Below, in pieces: positions 19,647 through 28,813 of a stretch of DNA of 64,000 nt. The translations under genes were made by a program, and so were the position numbers. The DNA is from Tropicimonas sp. IMCC34011. Its GTDB lineage: Bacteria; Pseudomonadota; Alphaproteobacteria; Rhodobacterales; Rhodobacteraceae. Below the pieces are notes generated by a model that did not search any database, had not been told where the DNA came from, and saw nothing but the letters and a program-made list of their open reading frames with translations. Every line of letters starts with the position of its first letter. The stretch's first letter is position 1. Where the stretch lies: NCBI RefSeq assembly GCF_003390865.1, contig NZ_QMEJ01000005.1, positions 186,001 through 250,000 of the forward strand, written 5' to 3'.

Positions 19647-20254
19647 CCTGGTCGTTCCTCGCCACCGCGCTCGTCGTCGTGCTGATGCCCGGCACCGGGG
19701 TCGTCTACACGCTGGCAGTGTCGCTTGGGCAGGGGCTGCGTGCGGGCCTTGTCGCGGCCTTCGGATGCACGCTCGGAATCTTGCCGCACATGGGGGCCTC
19801 CATTCTAGGGCTCGCCGCGCTCCTGCACGCGAGCGCCATGGCCTTTCAGGCCGTGAAGCTGGCTGGCGTGGCCTACCTGTTGTGGATGGCCTGGCAGGTC
19901 TGGCGCGGAACGGGGGCGCTGGCGGTCGAGGGGCGGGCCGAACGCTTCCCCGCATGGCGGCTGATCCGCGACGGAGTGGCGTTGAACCTTTTGAACCCGA
20001 AACTGTCGGTCTTCTTTCTCGCGTTCCTGCCGCAATTCGTGCCCGCCGACGCGCCAGATGCGAGCTTGCGCATGGCGGGCCTCGCGCTGGCCTTCATGGC
20101 CCTCACTTTCGCCGCCTTCGCGCTCTACGGGGCCTTCGCCGCCGCCCTGCGGGACCGCGTGTTGTCACGTCCCGGGGCGATGGCGTGTCTGCGCGGGGGC
20201 TTCGCGGCGTCCTTCGCCGCGCTCGGCCTGCGTCTGGCCCTGGCGGACCGATGA
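19643..20254 (+). CDS. LysE family amino-acid exporter
   Basis: 203 aa, about six membrane segments, inner membrane. The N-terminal block MTWSFLATALVVVLMPGTGVVYTLAVSLGQGLRAGLVAAFGCTLG carries the LysE/RhtB signature with P-G-T/P and G-x-R-A-G. LLNPKLSVFFLAFLPQFV is the second conserved block. It exports amino acids or related small metabolites. It overlaps the preceding frame by 4 bp. Confidence 0.9.
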   Translation: MTWSFLATALVVVLMPGTGVVYTLAVSLGQGLRAGLVAAFGCTLGILPHMGASILGLAALLHASAMAFQAVKLAGVAYLLWMAWQVWRGTGALAVEGRAERFPAWRLIRDGVALNLLNPKLSVFFLAFLPQFVPADAPDASLRMAGLALAFMALTFAAFALYGAFAAALRDRVLSRPGAMACLRGGFAASFAALGLRLALADR

Positions 20255-20379
20255 GCGCGCCGCGTCCGCCGCGCACGATCGCGAGGGTGGCCGAGGTGAT
20301 CGGACGCGTTCGGCACAGATCCGGGACCACCAAGACGCATTGGCGGCACAATACTACTCATCCGGACAGCTCGTTCTGA
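20251..20379 (+). other. Short frame coupled to lysE, possible truncated gene
   Basis: A 42-codon frame begins at the ATG overlapping the lysE stop (ATGA) and reads MSAPRPPRTIARVAEVIGRV before ending at 20379. The coupling suggests the remains of a former operon gene whose 3' part was lost where the TRAP/oxoprolinase module joins. No family is recognised and it may not be expressed. Confidence 0.25.
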
Positions 20380-20396
20380 TCGGCTAAACACACGCT

Positions 20397-20421
20397 CGCC
20401 CCGGTCCCAAGGTCCGGGGCG
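20397..20421 (-). terminator. Hairpin downstream of the MarR gene
   Basis: A perfect 8-bp inverted repeat (CGCCCCGG / CCGGGGCG) with a 9-nt loop, 12 bp past the minus-strand MarR stop. Only a weak T-rich tail (TGTGTTTA) follows on the minus strand. Confidence 0.5.
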
Positions 20422-20433
20422 TGCTTCTTGGGC

Positions 20434-20964
20434 CTAGAGGCTCGCCGCCGCCCGCGCCGCCTGGTCGTAGGACCCGGACATCGCCCGCAGCAGGGCGGCA
20501 AGGCGCGAGATCTCGGACGGGTCGATGCCGGTGGCCTTCAGCGACCGGATCAGCAGCGCCTCGCGCACCTTGCCATAGCGCTGGCACAGCCGCGCCCCCT
20601 CGTCCGTGATGGCCACCGTCTTTTCCTTGCCCTCGCGCCCCAGGGCGATCAGCTCGCGCTGTGCCAGCTTGCGAAGGGCGTAATTGACGGTGTGCGTATC
20701 CTCGATGTTCAGCACCAGGCAGATATCGGCCAGGGTCTTGGGCCGCTCGCGATGATGCACCAGGTGCAGCACCTGGATTTCCAGCGGCGCCATGCCGGCT
20801 GCTCCGGCGGCGTCCATGCAGCGGGTCATCCAGCGCTGGAAGGCATGGTTGCCCATGGCGATGGCGAACTCCATCTCGGACACGGCCGGCATCTCGGAAT
20901 TCGCCAGATGCGCCGAGGATACCACCGGCCCCACGTTGAACCGTTCGTCGTCGTCCATCTCCAT
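20434..20964 (-). CDS. MarR-type winged-helix regulator
   Basis: 176 aa, starting MEMDDDERFNVGPVVSSAHL. The winged-helix core lies at about residues 55-130: MAPLEIQVLHLVHHRERPKT, then DICLVLNIEDTHTVNYALRKLAQRELI with the recognition helix, and the wing GREGKEKTVAITDEG. Its ATG overlaps the stop of the TRAP large permease (TAATG), so it is the last gene of the dctP-dctQ-dctM operon. It probably controls this operon and the divergent oxoprolinase. Confidence 0.85.
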   Translation of the reverse strand: MEMDDDERFNVGPVVSSAHLANSEMPAVSEMEFAIAMGNHAFQRWMTRCMDAAGAAGMAPLEIQVLHLVHHRERPKTLADICLVLNIEDTHTVNYALRKLAQRELIALGREGKEKTVAITDEGARLCQRYGKVREALLIRSLKATGIDPSEISRLAALLRAMSGSYDQAARAAASL

Positions 20965-22259
20965 TACATGGTCCTTGGCAGCCACAATGCGATCTGCGGG
21001 AATACCGACAGCAGCGCCACCGCCACAACCAGCAGCGCGAAGAACGGCGCCGCGTAACCCGCAAGCTGGATGATATCCCGCCCGGTGATCTTCTGCAGCA
21101 CGAAGAGGTTGAATCCAACCGGGGGGGTGATCTGGCTCATCTCTACGACGATGACCAGGAACACGCCGAACCAGATCGGGTCGATCCCGGCCTCCGTCAC
21201 CATCGGCAAGAAGATCGACACCGTCAGCACGACGATGGAAATGCCGTCCAGGAACATGCCCATGATGATGAAGAACAGCGTCAGCGCCGCCAGCAGCGCA
21301 TAGGGCGACAGCTCCATCACCGCGATCCACGAGGCAAGCGCGCGGGGAATGCCGGTATAGCCCATCGCCACTGTCAGGAACCCGGCGCCCGCCATGATGA
21401 AGGCGATCATGCAGGTTGTGTTGGTGGCCGCCAGCAGGCTGTCGCCGATGCCGCGCCAGCTTGCCCCGCCGGTGGCCCAGGCCAGGATCATCGCGCCGGT
21501 GACGCCGATGACCGCCGCTTCGGTGGGCGAGGCGATGCCTGCATAGATCGACCCGATCACCGCGACGATCAGTCCGACCACCGGCAGCAGCCGCATCAGT
21601 GCACGGATGCTGTCGCCGCCGGTCGTCGCCGGTTCCGGTTCGGGCATGCGGTCGCGGTGCAGCAGCGACCACACCATGATGTAGCCCGAGAACATCGCCG
21701 CCAGCATCAGCCCCGGCACGAAGCCCGCAAGAAACAGCTGGGCGATGGATTGCTCGGTCGCGGCACCGTAGACGATCAGGATGATCGACGGCGGGATAAG
21801 AAAGCCGAATGTCCCTGCTCCCGCCAGCGTGCCGATCGCCATCTTCGAGTCGTAACCGCGGGCGGTCAGCTCGGGCACCGACATCCGCCCGATCGTGGCG
21901 GTGGTGGCCGCCGACGACCCGGACACGGCGGCGAACAGCGCGCATCCAAGCACGTTCACATGCAGAAGCCGCCCCGGCAGGCGGCGGGTGAAGGGGGCCA
22001 GCCCCTCGAACATGTCCGACGACAGGCGCGAGCGGACCAGCACCTCTCCCATCCAGATGAACATCGGCAGCGACGTCAGGTCCCAGATCGTCAGGCTGCC
22101 CCAGACCTTTGTGCCGAAGACCAGAGTGACGGGCGCGGTCGACGCCGCCAGCATCGCCACCAGCCCCACGGCCACCAATGCGAACCCGATCCACAGGCCC
22201 AACGCCAGGGCCACGAACAGCACGAGGACCAGGATCGGCCCCAGGAATGCGATTTCCAT
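20964..22259 (-). CDS. dctM: TRAP transporter large permease (DctM type)
   Basis: 431 aa with about 12 membrane segments, starting MEIAFLGPILVLVLFVALAL. Family blocks include LTIWDLTSLPMFIWMGEVLV, GSSAATTATIGRMSVPEL, GTFGFLIPPSIILIVYG and TPPVGFNLFVLQKITG. It carries the Na+-coupled translocation path of the transporter. Its start overlaps the DctQ stop by one base. Leucine is written mostly as CTG, unlike flanking genes. Confidence 0.96.
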   Translation of the reverse strand: MEIAFLGPILVLVLFVALALGLWIGFALVAVGLVAMLAASTAPVTLVFGTKVWGSLTIWDLTSLPMFIWMGEVLVRSRLSSDMFEGLAPFTRRLPGRLLHVNVLGCALFAAVSGSSAATTATIGRMSVPELTARGYDSKMAIGTLAGAGTFGFLIPPSIILIVYGAATEQSIAQLFLAGFVPGLMLAAMFSGYIMVWSLLHRDRMPEPEPATTGGDSIRALMRLLPVVGLIVAVIGSIYAGIASPTEAAVIGVTGAMILAWATGGASWRGIGDSLLAATNTTCMIAFIMAGAGFLTVAMGYTGIPRALASWIAVMELSPYALLAALTLFFIIMGMFLDGISIVVLTVSIFLPMVTEAGIDPIWFGVFLVIVVEMSQITPPVGFNLFVLQKITGRDIIQLAGYAAPFFALLVVAVALLSVFPQIALWLPRTM

Positions 22260-22798
22260 CAATTGTCCCCTTCGGCGGCGGCATGGGCGGGGGTGCCGCC
22301 TCGCAAGGTGGTCACCAACGCATCCAGCAGCGCCATGCACAGCAGCACCAGCCCCAGCGTCATCGCGCCCTGTGGCAGCCACAGCGGCACGCGCACCATC
22401 CCGAACGATACGGAGTCGAATACCCACGAATCCCAAGCCTGAAGCAGCGACGACCAGGTGGCGAACAGGCCCAGCCCGATCGCAAGGATCAGTACCGGCA
22501 CCTCGACCGCCCGCGAGACGCCCGCGGGCAAGGCCCGCGTCAGCAGTGCCACCCGGACATGGCCGCCGCGCACGAAGGTGCCGGCAAGGCCGAGGAACAC
22601 TGCGGACAGAAACAGCATCCCGCCGATTTCGGCCAGCGAGGGCACGGTGATGCCCGGTGGTGGCGCGCCCAGAAGACGCGCGAAACGGTCGATGAGGCGG
22701 CCCAGCACCTGCACCAGAACCAATACGCCGATGGAAGCAAAGGCCCCGGCGGCCAAAAGCAGGGCGCCGGTATAGAGCCGGTCGAGTGTCTGTCGCAT
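22259..22798 (-). CDS. dctQ: TRAP transporter small permease (DctQ type)
   Basis: 179 aa with four membrane segments: VLVLVQVLGRLIDR in the first region, then EIGGMLFLSAVFLGLAGTF followed by VRGGHVRVALLT, the conserved GGHVRV of DctQ. It pairs with DctM in the membrane and is needed for transport. It sits between dctP and dctM in the expected order. Confidence 0.92.
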   Translation of the reverse strand: MRQTLDRLYTGALLLAAGAFASIGVLVLVQVLGRLIDRFARLLGAPPPGITVPSLAEIGGMLFLSAVFLGLAGTFVRGGHVRVALLTRALPAGVSRAVEVPVLILAIGLGLFATWSSLLQAWDSWVFDSVSFGMVRVPLWLPQGAMTLGLVLLCMALLDALVTTLRGGTPAHAAAEGDN

Positions 22799-22901
22799 GT
22801 ATCCTGTCCCCCGCGGAACGCCGGGCCTGGCCGGCCATGATGGTGACGTCGGTCATGTGATGGCCGGGGCGGCATCGCGCCCCGACCACCACGTGCGCGG
22901 T

Positions 22902-23876
22902 TTACTCGGCCTTGTAAGCGTCGATCACCGACTGGCCTTCGTCACCGGCCTCTTCCAGCCATTCCTGGGTCATGGTGTCGCCGATCTCGGACAATTCCTG
23001 CGATAGCGTTTCGCTGGGTTCGGAAATGGTCATGCCGTTCTCTTCCAGCGTGGCCAGCTGGGTCTGGGTCTCGTCCTGGGACATCTCCCACCCGCGGGTC
23101 TCCGCCTCGGCGGCGGCGTCGGTCACGGCGGTCTTCACCTCGTCCGGCAGGGCGTCGAAGGCGCGGGTGTTCACGATCACCATGTTCTTGGGCAGCCATG
23201 CCTGAAGCTCGGTGTAGTTCGACACGAAGTCCCAGGCCTGCGACGACACGCCGGTCGAGGGCGAGGTAATCATCGCATCCGCGCGTCCGGTCGAGAATGC
23301 GGTGGGAATGTCGCCGGTCTCGATCTGGGTGGGCACGGCGCCCATCAGCTGAGCCAGACGCTCGGTCGCGTTGTTGTAGGCACGGAAGGCGGCGCCTTCG
23401 AGGTCGGCGGTCGATTCGACGGGACCGGCGGTGTACAGGCTCTGCCCCGGCCACGGCGTCGCGTAGAGCAGGGTCAGGCCCTGTTCGCCCAGCTTTTCCT
23501 CGACCAGCGGGCGCGAGGCATCCCACAGCTTGGCCGCGTCGTCATAGTTCGACGCCAGGAAGGGGATCGAGTCGATGGCGAAGATCGGATCCTCGTTCGC
23601 CAGGCGCGACATCAGGGTCTCGCCGATCGGCGCAAGGCCCCGGCGAACGGCATCCTTGATCTCGGGATGCGCATAAAGCGATCCGGCCGAATGCACGGTG
23701 ATCTCGAGCGCGCCATCGGTCGCTTCGGTCACGTCCTCGGCGAACTGGATGATGTTCTGGGTGTGGAACACGCTGTCACCATAGGGCGTGGGCATGTCCC
23801 AGCTTTCGGCAGAGGCAGCGCCCGCAATGGCGGCGATGGCGGCGGCCAGCAACGGCGTGTGGTTCATCTTGGTCAT
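22902..23876 (-). CDS. dctP: TRAP transporter substrate-binding protein (DctP type)
   Basis: 324-aa periplasmic binding protein with a signal peptide (MTKMNHTPLLAAAIAAIAGA, cleaved near ASA-E). DctP blocks: EITVHSAGSLYAHPEIKDAV, GLAPIGETLMSRLANEDPIF, and EGAAFRAYNNATERLAQLMG with the conserved Arg that binds a substrate carboxylate. The substrate is therefore probably a carboxylic acid; the divergent oxoprolinase points to 5-oxoproline. ATG at 23867 is an alternative start. Confidence 0.93.
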   Translation of the reverse strand: MTKMNHTPLLAAAIAAIAGAASAESWDMPTPYGDSVFHTQNIIQFAEDVTEATDGALEITVHSAGSLYAHPEIKDAVRRGLAPIGETLMSRLANEDPIFAIDSIPFLASNYDDAAKLWDASRPLVEEKLGEQGLTLLYATPWPGQSLYTAGPVESTADLEGAAFRAYNNATERLAQLMGAVPTQIETGDIPTAFSTGRADAMITSPSTGVSSQAWDFVSNYTELQAWLPKNMVIVNTRAFDALPDEVKTAVTDAAAEAETRGWEMSQDETQTQLATLEENGMTISEPSETLSQELSEIGDTMTQEWLEEAGDEGQSVIDAYKAE

Positions 23877-23945
23877 GTATTTTGCTCCCGGTTGTCGATT
23901 TTGTTGGCAGCGTCCGGTGTCCCGTCCGCCGTGGCGTGGACTGAG

Positions 23946-23992
23946 GTTGACAGATTCATAAAAGTTACGTCAACATTTTATCAACAAAATGT
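23946..23992. promoter_or_regulatory. Divergent operator region with two inverted repeats
   Basis: Between dctP and the oxoprolinase gene lie GTTGAC-N17-GTCAAC (23946-23974) and a perfect ACATTTT-ATCAAC-AAAATGT palindrome (23973-23992). A further CAACAAAAT element recurs in inverted orientation at 23898-23906. AT-rich palindromes of this size are typical MarR-family sites. TTGACA at 23948 could also be a -35 box. Confidence 0.6.
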
Positions 23993-24015
23993 ACGCGACA
24001 TGTTGGAGACGATGA

Positions 24016-27000
24016 ATGAATGTGCATCCGGCCCGGACAAAGTGGGATTTTTGGATCGACCGCGGTGGCACCTTCACCGACGTGATTGGACAGGCGCCTG
24101 ACGGCGATCTGACCGCGATGAAGCTGCTGTCCGAGAACCCGGGCGCCTACGAAGATTCAGCGATCGAGGGGATCCGGCGGCTTTTGGGTGACGAGCAGAT
24201 CGATTCGAATCGCGTCGGCACCGTGCGCATGGGCACCACCGTCGCCACCAACGCGCTGTTGGAGCGCAAAGGCGACCGCACGCTGCTGCTGATCACCAAG
24301 GGATTTCGCGACGCGCTTCGCATCGCCTACCAGGACCGGCCCGACATCTTCGCCAAGGACATCATCCTGCCCGAACAGCTGTACGAGCGGGTGATCGAGG
24401 TCGAGGAACGGATCCGCGCCGACGGCACGGTGGAACAGGCGCTGGATGCGGACACGGTGCGCCCCGCTCTGGAACAGGCAAAGGCCGACGGTATCGACGC
24501 GGTGGCCATCGTGCTGATGCATGCCTGGGACAGCCCGGACCACGAAAAGACCCTTGCGCGGCTGGCGGAAGAGGTCGGGTTCGGACAGATCTCGGTCAGC
24601 CACGAGGTCTCGCCCCTGATCAAGCTGGTCGGGCGCGGCGATACCACGGTGGTGGATGCGTACCTGACGCCGATCCTGTCGCGTTACGTCAACCGGGTGG
24701 CCGATGCGCTGGGGGCAACGCCGCCGGATGACGAAGGTCCGACGCTGCTGTTCATGATGTCATCCGGCGGCCTGACCGCAGCCGACCGGTTCAAGGGGCG
24801 CGACGCGATCCTGTCGGGCCCGGCGGGCGGAGTCGTCGGCATGGCCCGCACCGGCCAGATCGCCGGGCATGACAAGGTGATCGGCTTCGACATGGGCGGC
24901 ACCTCGACCGACGTGGCGCATTTCGACGGCGGGTTCGAGCGGGCGTTCGAAACGCAGGTTGCGGGCGTCCGCATGCGCACGCCGATGGTGCAGGTCCATA
25001 CTGTTGCCGCGGGCGGCGGGTCTATCCTGCACGCCGATCCGGGCCGGTTCCGCGTGGGCCCCGACAGTGCCGGCGCACATCCCGGCCCCGCCTGCTATCG
25101 CGGTGGCGGGCCGCTGACCGTGACCGATGCGAACGTCATGCTGGGCAAGCTGAACCCCGACTATTTCCCGGCCATCTTCGGCCCGGATCAGGACCAGCGT
25201 CTGGACCGTGACACGGTGGCGCAGAAATTCGGCGAGATCGCGGGCGACAAGTCCCCCGAGGAAGTGGCCGAGGGCTTCCTGCGCATCGCGGTGGAAAGCA
25301 TGGCCAACGCGGTCAAGAAGATCTCGGTCCAGCGCGGCCACGACGTGACGAACTATCTTCTGAACGCGTTCGGCGGCGCGGGCGGGCAGCATGCCTGCCT
25401 TGTTGCCGATGCGCTGGGGATGAGCCGGGTTCTGATCCACCCGCTGTCGGGGCTGCTGTCGGCCTATGGCATCGGGCTGGCGCGGGTGTCGGAAAGCCGC
25501 CAGCAGGGTCTGGAAGGGGTGTTCGGCGATACCGCCGACATCGCACCGGCGCTGGAACGGCTGGAGTCCGATGTGCGTCAGGCCCTCGCGGAACAGGGCG
25601 TGCACGAGGGCGTGGACCTGCGCCGGCGCCTGCACCTGCGCTATGCCGGGACCGACACCGCGCTGCCGGTGACGTGGGATGGTGACGAGAAAGCGGCCCG
25701 TGCCGCATTCGAGACCGCGCACGAGGCCGAGTTCGGCTTCACCGACCCCGACGCCGCCCTGATCGTCGAGGCCGTCGAGGTCGAGGGCGAGGCGCCCGAG
25801 GGCGCCAGCCCGGACGAGCCCCTGGAAACGGGCGACGGCGCCGCCGAGATCGAGGCACGCGTCCCCGTCTTCTCGGGCGGTATCTGGCACGATGCCGCCG
25901 TGGTCCGGCGCGAGGCGCTGACGCCCGGGCTGCATGTCCACGGCCCCGCCCTGGTGATCGAGAAGAACCAGACCATCGTGGTGGAACCCGGCTGGCACGC
26001 ACAGGTCAGCGCCCATGACCACGTCGTGATGACCAGGACCGAGGCCGCACGCCGCGACGGCGCCATCGGCACGCAGGCCGACCCGGTGCTGCTGGAGGTG
26101 TTCAACAACCTGTTCATGAACATCGCCGAACAGATGGGTGTCGCGCTGCAGAAGACCTCTCGGTCCGTCAACATCAAGGAACGACTCGATTTCTCGTGCG
26201 CAGTGTTCGATGCCGACGGCGCTCTGGTGGCCAACGCGCCGCACATGCCGGTGCACCTTGGGTCGATGGACCGCTCGGTCGAGGCGATCATCCGCCAGAA
26301 CAAGGGTCAGGTTCGCCCGGGCGACGTGTTCGCACTGAACGCCCCGTATAACGGGGGCACGCACCTGCCGGACATCACCGTGGTGACGCCGGTGTTCCAG
26401 GACGACCAGATCCTGTTCTGGACCGCCTCGCGCGGGCACCATGCGGATGTGGGCGGGATCGCGCCCGGGTCGATGACACCGCGCGCCACCCGCGTGGACG
26501 AGGAAGGCGTGCTGATCGACAACTTCCGGCTCGTGGAACAGGGACGGTTCCGCGACGGGCCGCTGCGGGACCTGCTGACCAACCATGAATGGCCCTGCCG
26601 CAACCCCGATCAGAACGTCGCCGACCTCAAGGCGCAGGTCGCGGCCAATGCCCGCGGTGCGGCCGAGCTGCGGCGGATGATCGACCAGTTCGGGCTGGAG
26701 GTGGTGCAGGCCTATATGGGCCACGTGCAGGACAACGCCGCCGCCGAGGTCTCCCGCGTTCTGGGTCGGCTGGAGGACGGGGAATACGAATACCCCACCG
26801 ATACAGGCCAGGTGATCAAGGTGAAGATCACCATCGACCGCGACAAGGGCGAGGCGGTGGTCGACTTCACCGGCACCTCGCCGATGGAGAAGAACAACTT
26901 CAATGCCCCCGAACCGGTGACGCGGGCGGCGGTGCTGTACGTGTTCCGGGTCATGGTCGAAAGCCCGATCCCGATGAACGCGGGCTGCCTGCGCCCGATC

Positions 27001-27612
27001 CGCATCGTCGTGCCCGAAGGCTGCATGCTGGCTCCTACCTACCCAGCCGCCGTGGTGGCCGGGAACGTGGAAACCTCGCAGCATGTGACCAACGCGCTGT
27101 TCGGCGCGCTGGGGGCGATGTCGAACAGCGAAGGCACGATGAACAACCTGACCTTCGGCAACGATGCGTACCAGTATTACGAAACGATCTGCGCGGGCTC
27201 GCCCGCCGGGCGGTTCAATGACGGGCGCGAATTCTCGGGCCAGGCAGGGGTGCATGTGCACATGACGAACTCGCGCCTGACCGACCCGGAAATCCTTGAA
27301 AGCCGCTATCCCGTCTTGCTGGAAAGCTTCGGAATCGACGAAGGCTCGGGCGGGTCGGGGCGGTTTGCCGGGGGCGACGGCACCACGCGGGTCATCCGGT
27401 TTCTCGATCGGATGGACCTGTCAGTCCTGTCGTCGCACCGCACACACGCGCCGCGCGGGCTGAAGGGCGGCGGCGACGGGCGGCTGGGCCGCACCGAGGT
27501 GCGTCGCCTGTCGGGCGAGGTCGAGACGCTGCAGGCCTGCGACCAGACCGAGCTGCAGGCGGGTGAGGCGGTGATCCTGACCACCCCCACCCCCGGCGGC
27601 TACGGCGAATAG
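24016..27612 (+). CDS. ATP-dependent 5-oxoprolinase, fused HyuA-HyuB
   Basis: 1198-aa cytosolic enzyme. Domains in order: Hydant_A_N (about 10-190: [55 protein letters not shown]), hydantoinase A (about 210-500: [33 protein letters not shown]), then hydantoinase B (about 685-1190: [45 protein letters not shown]). The fused layout and the KLLSE...EGIRR block match OPLAH-type 5-oxoprolinases (5-oxoproline + ATP to glutamate) rather than split hydantoinases. N-methylhydantoinase-like activity remains possible. Confidence 0.88.
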   Translation: MNVHPARTKWDFWIDRGGTFTDVIGQAPDGDLTAMKLLSENPGAYEDSAIEGIRRLLGDEQIDSNRVGTVRMGTTVATNALLERKGDRTLLLITKGFRDALRIAYQDRPDIFAKDIILPEQLYERVIEVEERIRADGTVEQALDADTVRPALEQAKADGIDAVAIVLMHAWDSPDHEKTLARLAEEVGFGQISVSHEVSPLIKLVGRGDTTVVDAYLTPILSRYVNRVADALGATPPDDEGPTLLFMMSSGGLTAADRFKGRDAILSGPAGGVVGMARTGQIAGHDKVIGFDMGGTSTDVAHFDGGFERAFETQVAGVRMRTPMVQVHTVAAGGGSILHADPGRFRVGPDSAGAHPGPACYRGGGPLTVTDANVMLGKLNPDYFPAIFGPDQDQRLDRDTVAQKFGEIAGDKSPEEVAEGFLRIAVESMANAVKKISVQRGHDVTNYLLNAFGGAGGQHACLVADALGMSRVLIHPLSGLLSAYGIGLARVSESRQQGLEGVFGDTADIAPALERLESDVRQALAEQGVHEGVDLRRRLHLRYAGTDTALPVTWDGDEKAARAAFETAHEAEFGFTDPDAALIVEAVEVEGEAPEGASPDEPLETGDGAAEIEARVPVFSGGIWHDAAVVRREALTPGLHVHGPALVIEKNQTIVVEPGWHAQVSAHDHVVMTRTEAARRDGAIGTQADPVLLEVFNNLFMNIAEQMGVALQKTSRSVNIKERLDFSCAVFDADGALVANAPHMPVHLGSMDRSVEAIIRQNKGQVRPGDVFALNAPYNGGTHLPDITVVTPVFQDDQILFWTASRGHHADVGGIAPGSMTPRATRVDEEGVLIDNFRLVEQGRFRDGPLRDLLTNHEWPCRNPDQNVADLKAQVAANARGAAELRRMIDQFGLEVVQAYMGHVQDNAAAEVSRVLGRLEDGEYEYPTDTGQVIKVKITIDRDKGEAVVDFTGTSPMEKNNFNAPEPVTRAAVLYVFRVMVESPIPMNAGCLRPIRIVVPEGCMLAPTYPAAVVAGNVETSQHVTNALFGALGAMSNSEGTMNNLTFGNDAYQYYETICAGSPAGRFNDGREFSGQAGVHVHMTNSRLTDPEILESRYPVLLESFGIDEGSGGSGRFAGGDGTTRVIRFLDRMDLSVLSSHRTHAPRGLKGGGDGRLGRTEVRRLSGEVETLQACDQTELQAGEAVILTTPTPGGYGE

Positions 27613-27621
27613 CCCTCAAGG

Positions 27622-27648
27622 GCGGCCCGCCCGTTCGCGGCGGGCCGC
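27622..27648 (+). terminator. Strong GC hairpin after the oxoprolinase gene
   Basis: A perfect 10-bp stem (GCGGCCCGCC / GGCGGGCCGC, 7-nt loop) 9 bp after the stop codon. No T run follows (GTCAGCC), so it may be Rho-assisted or a 3'-end stabiliser. Confidence 0.5.
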
Positions 27649-27675
27649 GTCAGCCAGCGCGGTTGCGATTTGCGA

Positions 27676-27850
27676 TCAAGCCCGCATCGGTGGCTGGCGA
27701 GGGTGCAGGCAAGTTTCGTAATAGCGCGCGTTGCGGCCCGGTAGGCTCTCTGCCGCCAGTTTGTCGGCGCGCGCTTCGAGCATGGTTTTTACGATATCGC
27801 GTTGTCTCCCTCGGACCGCCCCCAAGGCGGACTGGCGAGCATTTCTCGGC
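27676..27850 (-). other. Possible coding remnant in the gap after the oxoprolinase
   Basis: The 287-bp gap 27613-27899 holds the hairpin above and one minus-strand stretch that reads like protein: RQRDIVKTMLEARADKLAAE ... NARYYETCLHPRQPPMRA, ending at 27676. It has an internal ATG at 27783 but no convincing ribosome-binding site and no family I recognise. It could be the 3' end of a broken gene at the right junction of the accessory segment, or chance. Confidence 0.2.
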
Positions 27851-27899
27851 CCCATGAAAGACAGATGTATCTGACAAAAGAGGCAGGCTGCCCGCTCTC

Positions 27900-28628
27900 T
27901 CAGATCGACAGGAGCAGGACCGCGTAGACTGCCGCCGCGCCCACGAAGGGCCAGAGACGGCTTTCGCGCTCCTCGGGCAGTTCCTCCTTGAGGACGTTCA
28001 GCACTACCCCGCCAGCGAGGAAGGCGAAGAGAAAGCCGATGGACAGCTCGGACAGATCGGCGAAGCTGCCGAGGGCCCACCCGCCGAGGACCGCGCCGGC
28101 GAGGATCCACCGGGCGACGTGATCGTACCGCGCCTTGTGATCCTGCCGCAGTCCGAAATCGCTGGTGACGAAATGCAGCGCCATGGCGATCCCGTAGATC
28201 ACGAGCGACCAGAGTCCCTCCTCCTCGCGGTGCAGCAGCAGGTACCCGATGATGACGTTGTAGGCGGCGAAGGAGCCGATATGCAGCCAGAAGGTCCCGG
28301 CCGCATGCTCCTCCTGCCCGGGCGCCATCTCTCTCTTGCGGGACGTCTTGATGGCGCGTTCCAGCCCGTAGAAGACCACGAGCCCGATCAGGGCGAGGGA
28401 ATAGACGACGCCCTCCGCCATGCCCTCGTCGGTGCCCAGCTCCTCGGCGAAGACGCTCCGGTGCTCCGCGAGTTCGGGCAGCACGTGGAGGAAGACATAG
28501 GCCACAGCCACGCCTCCGGCGCCCGAGAGCCAGCGGCTGCGCGGCGTGCGGCCGAGGAAGGTCAGCCAGCCGATGCCGAGGTGAACGACGGCGAAGAGGC
28601 AGGCGAAGAAGAGGCTGAGAAGGATCAT
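27900..28628 (-). CDS. Polytopic membrane protein, ZIP-transporter-like
   Basis: 242 aa with about eight hydrophobic segments, starting MILLSLFFACLFAVVHLGIG. VAYVFLHVLPELAEH near the second segment and FAFLAGGVVLNVLKEELPEE near the last resemble the paired His/Glu metal-site segments of ZIP-type divalent-metal transporters, at the level of pattern only. HLVTSDFG-like residues (ALHFVTSDFGLRQDH) lie in the middle. No Shine-Dalgarno is clear; an ATG at 28667 is an alternative. Confidence 0.6.
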   Translation of the reverse strand: MILLSLFFACLFAVVHLGIGWLTFLGRTPRSRWLSGAGGVAVAYVFLHVLPELAEHRSVFAEELGTDEGMAEGVVYSLALIGLVVFYGLERAIKTSRKREMAPGQEEHAAGTFWLHIGSFAAYNVIIGYLLLHREEEGLWSLVIYGIAMALHFVTSDFGLRQDHKARYDHVARWILAGAVLGGWALGSFADLSELSIGFLFAFLAGGVVLNVLKEELPEERESRLWPFVGAAAVYAVLLLSI

Positions 28629-28813
28629 GGGGTAGCTTGTCGGGACCAGGGGCAAGGCCGGGCGCATGCGGCTTTGCCGGACCGTACCACGATCCCGCGC
28701 GGCGTCACTCCCGTCCCGCGACCCGGGGCCGGCATCGGTCCGGAGCAAAGCCGTTCATGCCGCGGCGCATCCGTCCTTGGAGCGAGGATCGGCCCGTCTT
28801 TCGCGCCGCGCGG

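Noticed and set aside
24760-27261. 833-codon antisense frame within the 5-oxoprolinase gene
   Set aside because: Shadow of a well-supported enzyme; the composition (His/Arg/Gly/Val-rich) shows no domain.
27613-27899. Possible attR copy of the tRNA-Ala 3' end at the right side of the accessory segment
   Set aside because: I searched by eye for the GTTCGACCCCCCTAGGCTCC region and saw only a short chance resemblance (GGTAGGCTCTC); no integrase gene is present either.
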